Source: Escarpia spicata (Eukaryota; Annelida; Polychaeta; Sabellida; Siboglinidae). Taken from it: DNA of 64,000 nt. Location of the stretch: NCBI GenBank assembly GCA_963995525.1, contig CAXEFP010000908.1, positions 806,001-870,000 of the forward strand, in the 5' to 3' direction. The translations under genes and the position numbers were made by a program. Shown piece after piece: positions 34,601-48,700 of this stretch. The stretch's first letter is position 1. Each line of letters begins with the position of its first letter. The notes beneath the pieces were generated by a model. It searched no databases, had not been told where the DNA came from, and was given only the letters and a program-made list of their open reading frames with translations.

Positions 34601-36535
34601 CCCAAATAGATGTTTTGCATGTTACAAATCTTCACGAAGGCTAGATTGATATCAAGCTACACACATAACTAGATTAATCACAAATGGGAATGCATGTTAC
34701 CGTTCTATCTCCGTCACGTAAGTTACAAGAACATATTACGTAAGTTATAGGTGTGAAAACTAATCCCCATTTGAAGTTTTTTCTTATCTAAAGCAGCAGT
34801 ACATTCAGTACTCACGAGACAAACATGTCCCATGTCAAAGTGTTCGAAAAAAATTAATGCATATCACAGCAAAACGGTATTTGTAGTGCACTTTTTTCGG
34901 CGGAAGGATCCTTAATGTGGTCTTATCCCAAATAGATGATTTGCATGTTACAAATCTTCACGAAGGCTAGATTGATATCAAGCTACACACATAACTAGAT
35001 TAACCCCAAATGGGAATGCATGTTACCGTTTTATCCCCGTCACGTAAGTTACAAGAACATATTACGTAAGTTATAGGTGTGAAAACTCATCCCCATTTGA
35101 TGTTTTATCTTGTCTAAAGCAGCAGTACATTCAGTACTCACGAGACAAACATGTCCCATGTCAAAATGTTCGAAAAAAATTAATGCATATCACAGCATAA
35201 CGGTATTTGTAGTGCACTTTTTTTGGCGGAAGGATCCTTAATGTGGTCTTACCCCAAATAGATGTTTTGCATGTTACAAATCTTCACGAAGGCTAGATTG
35301 ATATCAAGCTACACACATAACTAGATTAATCACAAATGGGAATGCATGTTACCGTTCTATCTCCGTCACGTAAGTTACAAGAACATATTACGTAAGTTAT
35401 AGGTGTGAAAACTCATCCCCATTTGATGTTTTATCTTGTCTAAAGCAGCAGTACATTCAGTACTCACGAGACAAACATGTCCCATGTCAAAATGTTCGAA
35501 AAAAATTAATGCATATCACAGCAAAACGGTATTTGTAGTGCACTTTTTTCGGCGGAAGGATCCTTAATGTGGTCTTATCCCAAATAGATGATTTGCATAT
35601 TACAAATCTTCACGAAGGCTAGATTGATATCAAGCTACACACATAACTAGATTAACCCCAAATGGGAATGCATGTTACCGTTTTATCCTCGTCACGTAAG
35701 TTACAAGAACATATTACGTAAGTTATAGGTGTGAAAACTCATCCCCATTTGATGTTTTATCTTGTCTAAAGCAGCAGTACATTCAGTACTCACGAGACAA
35801 ACATGTCCCATGTCAAAATGTTCGAAAAAAATTAATGCATATCACAGCAAAACGGTATTTGTAGTGCACTTTTTTCGGCGGAAGGATCCTTAATGTGGTC
35901 TTACCCCAAATAGATGTTTTGCATGTTACAAATCTTCACGAAGGCTAGATTGATATCAAGCTACACACATAACTAGATTAATCACAAATGGGAATGCATG
36001 TTACCGTTCTATCTCCGTCACGTAAGTTACAAGAACATATTACGTAAGTTATAGGTGTGAAAACTAATCCCCATTTGAAGTTTTTTCTTATCTAAAGCAG
36101 CAGTACATTCAGTACTCACGAGACAAACATGTCCCATGTCAAAGTGTTCGAAAAAAATTAATGCATATCACAGCAAAACGGTATTTGTAGTGCACTTTTT
36201 TCGGCGGAAGGATCCTTAATGTGGTCTTATCCCAAATAGATGATTTGCATGTTACAAATCTTCACGAAGGCTAGATTGATATCAAGCTACACACATAACT
36301 AGATTAACCCCAAATGGGAATGCATGTTACCGTTTTATCCCCGTCACGTAAGTTACAAGAACATATTACGTAAGTTATAGGTGTGAAAACTCATCCCCAT
36401 TTGATGTTTTATCTTGTCTAAAGCAGCAGTACATTCAGTACTCACGAGACAAACATGTCCCATGTCAAAATGTTCGAAAAAAATTAATGCATATCACAGC
36501 AAAACGGTATTTGTAGTGCACTTTTTTCGGCGGAA
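31646..36535 (+). repeat. F-prime-led higher-order unit, 15 monomers
   Basis: The order is F'-A-B-C-D-B-A'-E-A-B-A'-E-A-B-A. Positions 31972-35231 form a third copy of the 10-unit block at 19-3278, with A-prime in place of the last A. F-prime has CATTTCATG, shared only with the F-prime at 38492. The second A-prime (34906) is the first with TTTTTTTGG. The A at 35558 has GCATATTAC, shared with the A at 39144. Confidence 0.85.
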
Positions 36536-39500
36536 GGATCCTTACTGTGGTCTTACCCCAAATAGATGTTTTGCATGTTACAAATCTTCACGAAGGCTAG
36601 ATTGATATCAAGCTACACACATAACTAGATTAACCCCAAATGGGAATGCATGTTACCGTTTTATCCCCGTCACGTAAGTTACAAGAACATATTACGTAAG
36701 TTATAGGTGTGAAAACTCATCCCCATTTGATGTTTTATCTTGTCTAAAGCAGCAGTACATTCAGTACTCACGAGACAAACATGTCCCATGTCAAAATGTT
36801 CGAAAAAAATTAATGCATATCACAACATAACGGTATTTGTAGTGCACTTTTTTCGGCGGAAGGATCCTTAATGTGGTCTTACCCCAAATAGATGTTTTGC
36901 ATGTTACAAATCTTCACGAAGGCTAGATTGATATCAAGCTACACACATAACTAGATTAATCACAAATGGGAATGCATGTTACCGTTCTATCTCCGTCACG
37001 TAAGTTACAAGAACATATTACGTAAGTTATAGGTGTGAAAACTCATCCCCATTTGATGTTTTATCTTGTCTAAAGCAGCAGTACATTCAGTACTCACGAG
37101 ACAAACATGTCCCATGTCAAAATGTTCGAAAAAAATTAATGCATATCACAGCAAAACGGTATTTGTAGTGCACTTTTTTCGGCGGAAGGATCCTTAATGT
37201 GGTCTTATCCCAAATAGATGATTTGCATGTTACAAATCTTCACGAAGGCTAGATTGATATCAAGCTACACACATAACTAGATTAACCCCAAATGGGAATG
37301 CATGTTACCGTTTTATCCCCGTCACGTAAGTTACAAGAACATATTACGTAAGTTATAGGTGTGAAAACTCATCCCCATTTGATGTTTTATCTTGTCTAAA
37401 GCAGCAGTACATTCAGTACTCACGAGACAAACATGTCCCATGTCAAAATGTTCGAAAAAAATTAATGCATATCACAGCAAAACGGTATTTGTAGTGCACT
37501 TTTTTCGGCGGAAGGATCCTTAATGTGGTCTTACCCCAAATAGATGTTTTGCATGTTACAAATCTTCACGAAGGCTAGATTGATATCAAGCTACACACAT
37601 AACTAGATTAATCACAAATGGGAATGCATGTTACCGTTCTATCTCCGTCACGTAAGTTACAAGAACATATTACGTAAGTTATAGGTGTGAAAACTAATCC
37701 CCATTTGAAGTTTTTTCTTATCTAAAGCAGCAGTACATTCAGTACTCACGAGACAAACATGTCCCATGTCAAAGTGTTCGAAAAAAATTAATGCATATCA
37801 CAGCAAAACGGTATTTGTAGTGCACTTTTTTCGGCGGAAGGATCCTTAATGTGGTCTTATCCCAAATAGATGATTTGCATGTTACAAATCTTCACGAAGG
37901 CTAGATTGATATCAAGCTACACACATAACTAGATTAACCCCAAATGGGAATGCATGTTACCGTTTTATCCCCGTCACGTAAGTTACAAGAACATATTACG
38001 TAAGTTATAGGTGTGAAAACTCATCCCCATTTGATGTTTTATCTTGTCTAAAGCAGCAGTACATTCAGTACTCACGAGACAAACATGTCCCATGTCAAAA
38101 TGTTCGAAAAAAATTAATGCATATCACAGCATAACGGTATTTGTAGTGCACTTTTTTTGGCGGAAGGATCCTTAATGTGGTCTTACCCCAAATAGATGTT
38201 TTGCATGTTACAAATCTTCACGAAGGCTAGATTGATATCAAGCTACACACATAACTAGATTAATCACAAATGGGAATGCATGTTACCGTTCTATCTCCGT
38301 CACGTAAGTTACAAGAACATATTACGTAAGTTATAGGTGTGAAAACTCATCCCCATTTGATGTTTTATCTTGTCTAAAGCAGCAGTACATTCAGTACTCA
38401 CGAGACAAACATGTCCCATGTCAAAATGTTCGAAAAAAATTAATGCATATCACAGCAAAACGGTATTTGTAGTGCACTTTTTTCGGCGGAAGGATCCTTA
38501 CTGTGGTCTTACCCCAAATAGATGTTTTGCATGTTACAAATCTTCACGAAGGCTAGATTGATATCAAGCTACACACATAACTAGATTAACCCCAAATGGG
38601 AATGCATGTTACCGTTTTATCCCCGTCACGTAAGTTACAAGAACATATTACGTAAGTTATAGGTGTGAAAACTCATCCCCATTTCATGTTTTATCTTGTC
38701 TAAAGCAGCAGTACATTCAGTACTCACGAGACAAACATGTCCCATGTCAAAATGTTCGAAAAAAATTAATGCATATCACAGCATAACGGTATTTGTAGTG
38801 CACTTTTTTTGGCGGAAGGATCCTTAATGTGGTCTTACCCCAAATAGATGTTTTGCATGTTACAAATCTTCACGAAGGCTAGATTGATATCAAGCTACAC
38901 ACATAACTAGATTAATCACAAATGGGAATGCATGTTACCGTTCTATCTCCGTCACGTAAGTTACAAGAACATATTACGTAAGTTATAGGTGTGAAAACTC
39001 ATCCCCATTTGATGTTTTATCTTGTCTAAAGCAGCAGTACATTCAGTACTCACGAGACAAACATGTCCCATGTCAAAATGTTCGAAAAAAATTAATGCAT
39101 ATCACAGCAAAACGGTATTTGTAGTGCACTTTTTTCGGCGGAAGGATCCTTAATGTGGTCTTATCCCAAATAGATGATTTGCATATTACAAATCTTCACG
39201 AAGGCTAGATTGATATCAAGCTACACACATAACTAGATTAACCCCAAATGGGAATGCATGTTACCGTTTTATCCCCGTCACGTAAGTTACAAGAACATAT
39301 TACGTAAGTTATAGGTGTGAAAACTCATCCCCATTTGATGTTTTATCTTGTCTAAAGCAGCAGTACATTCAGTACTCACGAGACAAACATGTCCCATGTC
39401 AAAATGTTCGAAAAAAATTAATGCATATCACAGCAAAACGGTATTTGTAGTGCACTTTTTTCGGCGGAAGGATCCTTAATGTGGTCTTACCCCAAATAGA

Positions 39501-42500
39501 TGTTTTGCATGTTACAAATCTTCACGAAGGCTAGATTGATATCAAGCTACACACATAACTAGATTAATCACAAATGGGAATGCATGTTACCGTTCTATCT
39601 CCGTCACGTAAGTTACAAGAACATATTACGTAAGTTATAGGTGTGAAAACTAATCCCCATTTGAAGTTTTTTCTTATCTAAAGCAGCAGTACATTCAGTA
39701 CTCACGAGACAAACATGTCCCATGTCAAAGTGTTCGAAAAAAATTAATGCATATCACAGCAAAACGGTATTTGTAGTGCACTTTTTTCGGCGGAAGGATC
39801 CTTAATGTGGTCTTATCCCAAATAGATGATTTGCATGTTACAAATCTTCACGAAGGCTAGATTGATATCAAGCTACACACATAACTAGATTAACCCCAAA
39901 TGGGAATGCATGTTACCGTTTTATCCCCGTCACGTAAGTTACAAGAACATATTACGTAAGTTATAGGTGTGAAAACTCATCCCCATTTGATGTTTTATCT
40001 TGTCTAAAGCAGCAGTACATTCAGTACTCACGAGACAAACATGTCCCATGTCAAAATGTTCGAAAAAAATTAATGCATATCACAGCAAAACGGTATTTGT
40101 AGTGCACTTTTTTCGGCGGAAGGATCCTTACTGTGGTCTTACCCCAAATAGATGTTTTTCATGTTACAAATCTTCACGAAGGCTAGATTGATATCAAGCT
40201 ACACACATAACTAGATTAACCCCAAATGGGAATGCATGTTACCGTTTTATCCCCGTCACGTAAGTTACAAGAACATATTACGTAAGTTATAGGTGTGAAA
40301 ACTCATCCCCATTTGATGTTTTATCTTGTCTAAAGCAGCAGTACATTCAGTACTCACGAGACAAACATGTCCCATGTCAAAATGTTCGAAAAAAATTAAT
40401 GCATATCACAACATAACGGTATTTGTAGTGCACTTTTTTCGGCGGAAGGATCCTTAATGTGGTCTTACCCCAAATAGATGTTTTGCATGTTACAAATCTT
40501 CACGAAGGCTAGATTGATATCAAGCTACACACATAACTAGATTAATCACAAATGGGAATGCATGTTACCGTTCTATCTCCGTCACGTAAGTTACAAGAAC
40601 ATATTACGTAAGTTATAGGTGTGAAAACTCATCCCCATTTGATGTTTTATCTTGTCTAAAGCAGCAGTACATTCAGTACTCACGAGACAAACATGTCCCA
40701 TGTCAAAATGTTCGAAAAAAATTAATGCATATCACAGCAAAACGGTATTTGTAGTGCACTTTTTTCGGCGGAAGGATCCTTAATGTGGTCTTATCCCAAA
40801 TAGATGATTTGCATGTTACAAATCTTCACGAAGGCTAGATTGATATCAAGCTACACACATAACTAGATTAACCCCAAATGGGAATGCATGTTACCGTTTT
40901 ATCCCCGTCACGTAAGTTACAAGAACATATTACGTAAGTTATAGGTGTGAAAACTCATCCCCATTTGATGTTTTATCTTGTCTAAAGCAGCAGTACATTC
41001 AGTACTCACGAGACAAACATGTCCCATGTCAAAATGTTCGAAAAAAATTAATGCATATCACAGCAAAACGGTATTTGTAGTGCACTTTTTTCGGCGGAAG
41101 GATCCTTAATGTGGTCTTACCCCAAATAGATGTTTTGCATGTTACAAATTCTCACGAAGGCTAGATTGATATCAAGCTACACACATAACTAGATTAATCA
41201 CAAATGGGAATGCATGTTACCGTTCTATCTCCGTCACGTAAGTTACAAGAACATATTACGTAAGTTATAGGTGTGAAAACTAATCCCCATTTGAAGTTTT
41301 TTCTTATCTAAAGCAGCAGTACATTCAGTACTCACGAGACAAACATGTCCCATGTCAAAGTGTTCGAAAAAAATTAATGCATATCACAGCAAAACGGTAT
41401 TTGTAGTGCACTTTTTTCGGCGGAAGGATCCTTAATGTGGTCTTATCCCAAATAGATGATTTGCATGTTACAAATCTTCACGAAGGCTAGATTGATATCA
41501 AGCTACACACATAACTAGATTAACCCCAAATGGGAATGCATGTTACCGTTTTATCCCCGTCACGTAAGTTACAAGAACATATTACGTAAGTTATAGGTGT
41601 GAAAACTCATCCCCATTTGATGTTTTATCTTGTCTAAAGCAGCAGTACATTCAGTACTCACGAGACAAACATGTCCCATGTCAAAATGTTCGAAAAAAAT
41701 TAATGCATATCACAGCATAACGGTATTTGTAGTGCACTTTTTTTGGCGGAAGGATCCTTAATGTGGTCTTACCCCAAATAGATGTTTTGCATGTTACAAA
41801 TCTTCACGAAGGCTAGATTGATATCAAGCTACACACATAACTAGATTAATCACAAATGGGAATGCATGTTACCGTTCTATCTCCGTCACGTAAGTTACAA
41901 GAACATATTACGTAAGTTATAGGTGTGAAAACTCATCCCCATTTGATGTTTTATCTTGTCTAAAGCAGCAGTACATTCAGTACTCACGAGACAAACATGT
42001 CCCATGTCAAAATGTTCGAAAAAAATTAATGCATATCACAGCAAAACGGTATTTGTAGTGCACTTTTTTCGGCGGAAGGATCCTTAATGTGGTCTTATCC
42101 CAAATAGATGATTTGCATGTTACAAATCTTCACGAAGGCTAGATTGATATCAAGCTACACACATAACTAGATTAACCCCAAATGGGAATGCATGTTACCG
42201 TTTTATCCCCGTCACGTAAGTTACAAGAACATATTACGTAAGTTATAGGTGTGAAAACTCATCCCCATTTGATGTTTTATCTTGTCTAAAGCAGCAGTAC
42301 ATTCAGTACTCACGAGACAAACATGTCCCATGTCAAAATGTTCGAAAAAAATTAATGCATATCACAGCAAAACGGTATTTGTAGTGCACTTTTTTCGGCG
42401 GAAGGATCCTTAATGTGGTCTTACCCCAAATAGATGTTTTGCATGTTACAAATCTTCACGAAGGCTAGATTGATATCAAGCTACACACATAACTAGATTA

Positions 42501-42729
42501 ATCACAAATGGGAATGCATGTTACCGTTCTATCTCCGTCACGTAAGTTACAAGAACATATTACGTAAGTTATAGGTGTGAAAACTAATCCCCATTTGAAG
42601 TTTTTTCTTATCTAAAGCAGCAGTACATTCAGTACTCACGAGACAAACATGTCCCATGTCAAAGTGTTCGAAAAAAATTAATGCATATCACAGCAAAACG
42701 GTATTTGTAGTGCACTTTTTTCGGCGGAA
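36536..42729 (+). repeat. F-prime-led units of 6, 5 and 8 monomers
   Basis: The units are F'-E-A-B-A'-E (36536), F'-E-A-B-A (38492) and F'-E-A-B-A'-E-A-B (40122; its closing A starts at 42730). F-prime copies at 36536 and 40122 have ACAACATAACGG, while the one at 38492 has AGCATAACGG with TTTTTTTGG and CATTTCATG. Private changes are GTTTTTCATG at 40155 and AAATTCTCACG near 41148. E-A-B-A with the GCATATTAC marker occurs at both 35232 and 38818, eleven units apart. Confidence 0.84.
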
Positions 42730-45700
42730 GGATCCTTAATGTGGTCTTATCCCAAATAGATGATTTGCATGTTACAAATCTTCACGAAGGCTAGATTGAT
42801 ATCAAGCTACACACATAACTAGATTAACCCCAAATGGGAATGCATGTTACCGTTTTATCCCCGTCACGTAAGTTACAAGAACATATTACGTAAGTTATAG
42901 GTGTGAAAACTCATCCCCATTTGATGTTTTATCTTGTCTAAAGCAGCAGTACATTCAGTACTCACGAGACAAACATGTCCCATGTCAAAATGTTCGAAAA
43001 AAATTAATGCATATCACAGCAAAACGGTATTTGTAGTGCACTTTTTTCGGCGGAAGGATCCTTACTGTGGTCTTACCCCAAATAGATGTTTTGCATGTTA
43101 CAAATCTTCACGAAGGCTAGATTGATATCAAGCTACACACATAACTAGATTAACCCCAAATGGGAATGCATGTTACCGTTTTATCCCCGTCACGTAAGTT
43201 ACAAGAACATATTACGTAAGTTATAGGTGTGAAAACTCATCCCCATTTGATGTTTTATCTTGTCTAAAGCAGCAGTACATTCAGTACTCACGAGACAAAC
43301 ATGTCCCATGTCAAAATGTTCGAAAAAAATTAATGCATATCACAACATAACGGTATTTGTAGTGCACTTTTTTCGGCGGAAGGATCCTTAATGTGGTCTT
43401 ACCCCAAATAGATGTTTTGCATGTTACAAATCTTCACGAAGGCTAGATTGATATCAAGCTACACACATAACTAGATTAATCACAAATGGGAATGCATGTT
43501 ACCGTTCTATCTCCGTCACGTAAGTTACAAGAACATATTACGTAAGTTATAGGTGTGAAAACTCATCCCCATTTGATGTTTTATCTTGTCTAAAGCAGCA
43601 GTACATTCAGTACTCACGAGACAAACATGTCCCATGTCAAAATGTTCGAAAAAAATTAATGCATATCACAGCAAAACGGTATTTGTAGTGCACTTTTTTC
43701 GGCGGAAGGATCCTTAATGTGGTCTTATCCCAAATAGATGATTTGCATGTTACAAATCTTCACGAAGGCTAGATTGATATCAAGCTACACACATAACTAG
43801 ATTAACCCCAAATGGGAATGCATGTTACCGTTTTATCCCCGTCACGTAAGTTACAAGAACATATTACGTAAGTTATAGGTGTGAAAACTCATCCCCATTT
43901 GATGTTTTATCTTGTCTAAAGCAGCAGTACATTCAGTACTCACGAGACAAACATGTCCCATGTCAAAATGTTCGAAAAAAATTAATGCATATCACAGCAA
44001 AACGGTATTTGTAGTGCACTTTTTTCGGCGGAAGGATCCTTAATGTGGTCTTACCCCAAATAGATGTTTTGCATGTTACAAATCTTCACGAAGGCTAGAT
44101 TGATATCAAGCTACACACATAACTAGATTAATCACAAATGGGAATGCATGTTACCGTTCTATCTCCGTCACGTAAGTTACAAGAACATATTACGTAAGTT
44201 ATAGGTGTGAAAACTAATCCCCATTTGAAGTTTTTTCTTATCTAAAGCAGCAGTACATTCAGTACTCACGAGACAAACATGTCCCATGTCAAAGTGTTCG
44301 AAAAAAATTAATGCATATCACAGCAAAACGGTATTTGTAGTGCACTTTTTTCGGCGGAAGGATCCTTAATGTGGTCTTATCCCAAATAGATGATTTGCAT
44401 GTTACAAATCTTCACGAAGGCTAGATTGATATCAAGCTACACACATAACTAGATTAACCCCAAATGGGAATGCATGTTACCGTTTTATCCCCGTCACGTA
44501 AGTTACAAGAACATATTACGTAAGTTATAGGTGTGAAAACTCATCCCCATTTGATGTTTTATCTTGTCTAAAGCAGCAGTACATTCAGTACTCACGAGAC
44601 AAACATGTCCCATGTCAAAATGTTCGAAAAAAATTAATGCATATCACAGCAAAACGGTATTTGTAGTGCACTTTTTTCGGCGGAAGGATCCTTAATGTGG
44701 TCTTACCCCAAATAGATGTTTTGCATGTTACAAATCTTCACGAAGGCTAGATTGATATCAAGCTACACACATAACTAGATTAATCACAAATGGGAATGCA
44801 TGTTACCGTTCTATCTCCGTCACGTAAGTTACAAGAACATATTACGTAAGTTATAGGTGTGAAAACTAATCCCCATTTGAAGTTTTTTCTTATCTAAAGC
44901 AGCAGTACATTCAGTACTCACGAGACAAACATGTCCCATGTCAAAGTGTTCGAAAAAAATTAATGCATATCACAGCAAAACGGTATTTGTAGTGCACTTT
45001 TTTCGGCGGAAGGATCCTTAATGTGGTCTTATCCCAAATAGATGATTTGCATGTTACAAATCTTCACGAAGGCTAGATTGATATCAAGCTACACACATAA
45101 CTAGATTAACCCCAAATGGGAATGCATGTTACCGTTTTATCCCCGTCACGTAAGTTACAAGAACATATTACGTAAGTTATAGGTGTGAAAACTCATCCCC
45201 ATTTGATGTTTTATCTTGTCTAAAGCAGCAGTACATTCAGTACTCACGAGACAAACATGTCCCATGTCAAAATGTTCGAAAAAAATTAATGCATATCACA
45301 GCAAAACGGTATTTGTAGTGCACTTTTTTCGGCGGAAGGATCCTTAATGTGGTCTTACCCCAAATAGATGTTTTGCATGTTACAAATCTTCACGAAGGCT
45401 AGATTGATATCAAGCTACACACATAACTAGATTAATCACAAATGGGAATGCATGTTACCGTTCTATCTCCGTCACGTAAGTTACAAGAACATATTACGTA
45501 AGTTATAGGTGTGAAAACTAATCCCCATTTGAAGTTTTTTCTTATCTAAAGCAGCAGTACATTCAGTACTCACGAGACAAACATGTCCCATGTCAAAGTG
45601 TTCGAAAAAAATTAATGCATATCACAGCAAAACGGTATTTGTAGTGCACTTTTTTCGGCGGAAGGATCCTTAATGTGGTCTTATCCCAAATAGATGATTT

Positions 45701-48700
45701 GCATGTTACAAATCTTCACGAAGGCTAGATTGATATCAAGCTACACACATAACTAGATTAACCCCAAATGGGAATGCATGTTACCGTTTTATCCCCGTCA
45801 CGTAAGTTACAAGAACATATTACGTAAGTTATAGGTGTGAAAACTCATCCCCATTTGATGTTTTATCTTGTCTAAAGCAGCAGTACATTCAGTACTCACG
45901 AGACAAACATGTCCCATGTCAAAATGTTCGAAAAAAATTAATGCATATCACAGCATAACGGTATTTGTAGTGCACTTTTTTTGGCGGAAGGATCCTTAAT
46001 GTGGTCTTACCCCAAATAGATGTTTTGCATGTTACAAATCTTCACGAAGGCTAGATTGATATCAAGCTACACACATAACTAGATTAATCACAAATGGGAA
46101 TGCATGTTACCGTTCTATCTCCGTCACGTAAGTTACAAGAACATATTACGTAAGTTATAGGTGTGAAAACTCATCCCCATTTGATGTTTTATCTTGTCTA
46201 AAGCAGCAGTACATTCAGTACTCACGAGACAAACATGTCCCATGTCAAAATGTTCGAAAAAAATTAATGCATATCACAGCAAAACGGTATTTGTAGTGCA
46301 CTTTTTTCGGCGGAAGGATCCTTAATGTGGTCTTATCCCAAATAGATGATTTGCATGTTACAAATCTTCACGAAGGCTAGATTGATATCAAGCTACACAC
46401 ATAACTAGATTAACCCCAAATGGGAATGCATGTTACCGTTTTATCCCCGTCACGTAAGTTACAAGAACATATTACGTAAGTTATAGGTGTGAAAACTCAT
46501 CCCCATTTGATGTTTTATCTTGTCTAAAGCAGCAGTACATTCAGTACTCACGAGACAAACATGTCCCATGTCAAAATGTTCGAAAAAAATTAATGCATAT
46601 CACAGCAAAACGGTATTTGTAGTGCACTTTTTTCGGCGGAAGGATCCTTAATGTGGTCTTACCCCAAATAGATGTTTTGCATGTTACAAATCTTCACGAA
46701 GGCTAGATTGATATCAAGCTACACACATAACTAGATTAATCACAAATGGGAATGCATGTTACCGTTCTATCTCCGTCACGTAAGTTACAAGAACATATTA
46801 CGTAAGTTATAGGTGTGAAAACTAATCCCCATTTGAAGTTTTTTCTTATCTAAAGCAGCAGTACATTCAGTACTCACGAGACAAACATGTCCCATGTCAA
46901 AGTGTTCGAAAAAAATTAATGCATATCACAGCAAAACGGTATTTGTAGTGCACTTTTTTCGGCGGAAGGATCCTTAATGTGGTCTTATCCCAAATAGATG
47001 ATTTGCATGTTACAAATCTTCACGAAGGCTAGATTGATATCAAGCTACACACATAACTAGATTAACCCCAAATGGGAATGCATGTTACCGTTTTATCCCC
47101 GTCACGTAAGTTACAAGAACATATTACGTAAGTTATAGGTGTGAAAACTCATCCCCATTTGATGTTTTATCTTGTCTAAAGCAGCAGTACATTCAGTACT
47201 CACGAGACAAACATGTCCCATGTCAAAATGTTCGAAAAAAATTAATGCATATCACAGCAAAACGGTATTTGTAGTGCACTTTTTTCGGCGGAAGGATCCT
47301 TACTGTGGTCTTACCCCAAATAGATGTTTTGCATGTTACAAATCTTCACGAAGGCTAGATTGATATCAAGCTACACACATAACTAGATTAACCCCAAATG
47401 GGAATGCATGTTACCGTTTTATCCCCGTCACGTAAGTTACAAGAACATATTACGTAAGTTATAGGTGTGAAAACTCATCCCCATTTGATGTTTTATCTTG
47501 TCTAAAGCAGCAGTACATTCAGTACTCACGAGACAAACATGTCCCATGTCAAAATGTTCGAAAAAAATTAATGCATATCACAACATAACGGTATTTGTAG
47601 TGCACTTTTTTCGGCGGAAGGATCCTTAATGTGGTCTTACCCCAAATAGATGTTTTGCATGTTACAAATCTTCACGAAGGCTAGATTGATATCAAGCTAC
47701 ACACATAACTAGATTAATCACAAATGGGAATGCATGTTACCGTTCTATCTCCGTCACGTAAGTTACAAGAACATATTACGTAAGTTATAGGTGTGAAAAC
47801 TCATCCCCATTTGATGTTTTATCTTGTCTAAAGCAGCAGTACATTCAGTACTCACGAGACAAACATGTCCCATGTCAAAATGTTCGAAAAAAATTAATGC
47901 ATATCACAGCAAAACGGTATTTGTAGTGCACTTTTTTCGGCGGAAGGATCCTTAATGTGGTCTTATCCCAAATAGATGATTTGCATGTTACAAATCTTCA
48001 CGAAGGCTAGATTGATATCAAGCTACACACATAACTAGATTAACCCCAAATGGGAATGCATGTTACCGTTTTATCCCCGTCACGTAAGTTACAAGAACAT
48101 ATTACGTAAGTTATAGGTGTGAAAACTCATCCCCATTTGATGTTTTATCTTGTCTAAAGCAGCAGTACATTCAGTACTCACGAGACAAACATGTCCCATG
48201 TCAAAATGTTCGAAAAAAATTAATGCATATCACAGCATAACGGTATTTGTAGTGCACTTTTTTTGGCGGAAGGATCCTTAATGTGGTCTTACCCCAAATA
48301 GATGTTTTGCATGTTACAAATCTTCACGAAGGCTAGATTGATATCAAGCTACACACATAACTAGATTAATCACAAATGGGAATGCATGTTACCGTTCTAT
48401 CTCCGTCACGTAAGTTACAAGAACATATTACGTAAGTTATAGGTGTGAAAACTCATCCCCATTTGATGTTTTATCTTGTCTAAAGCAGCAGTACATTCAG
48501 TACTCACGAGACAAACATGTCCCATGTCAAAATGTTCGAAAAAAATTAATGCATATCACAGCAAAACGGTATTTGTAGTGCACTTTTTTCGGCGGAAGGA
48601 TCCTTAATGTGGTCTTATCCCAAATAGATGATTTGCATGTTACAAATCTTCACGAAGGCTAGATTGATATCAAGCTACACACATAACTAGATTAACCCCA

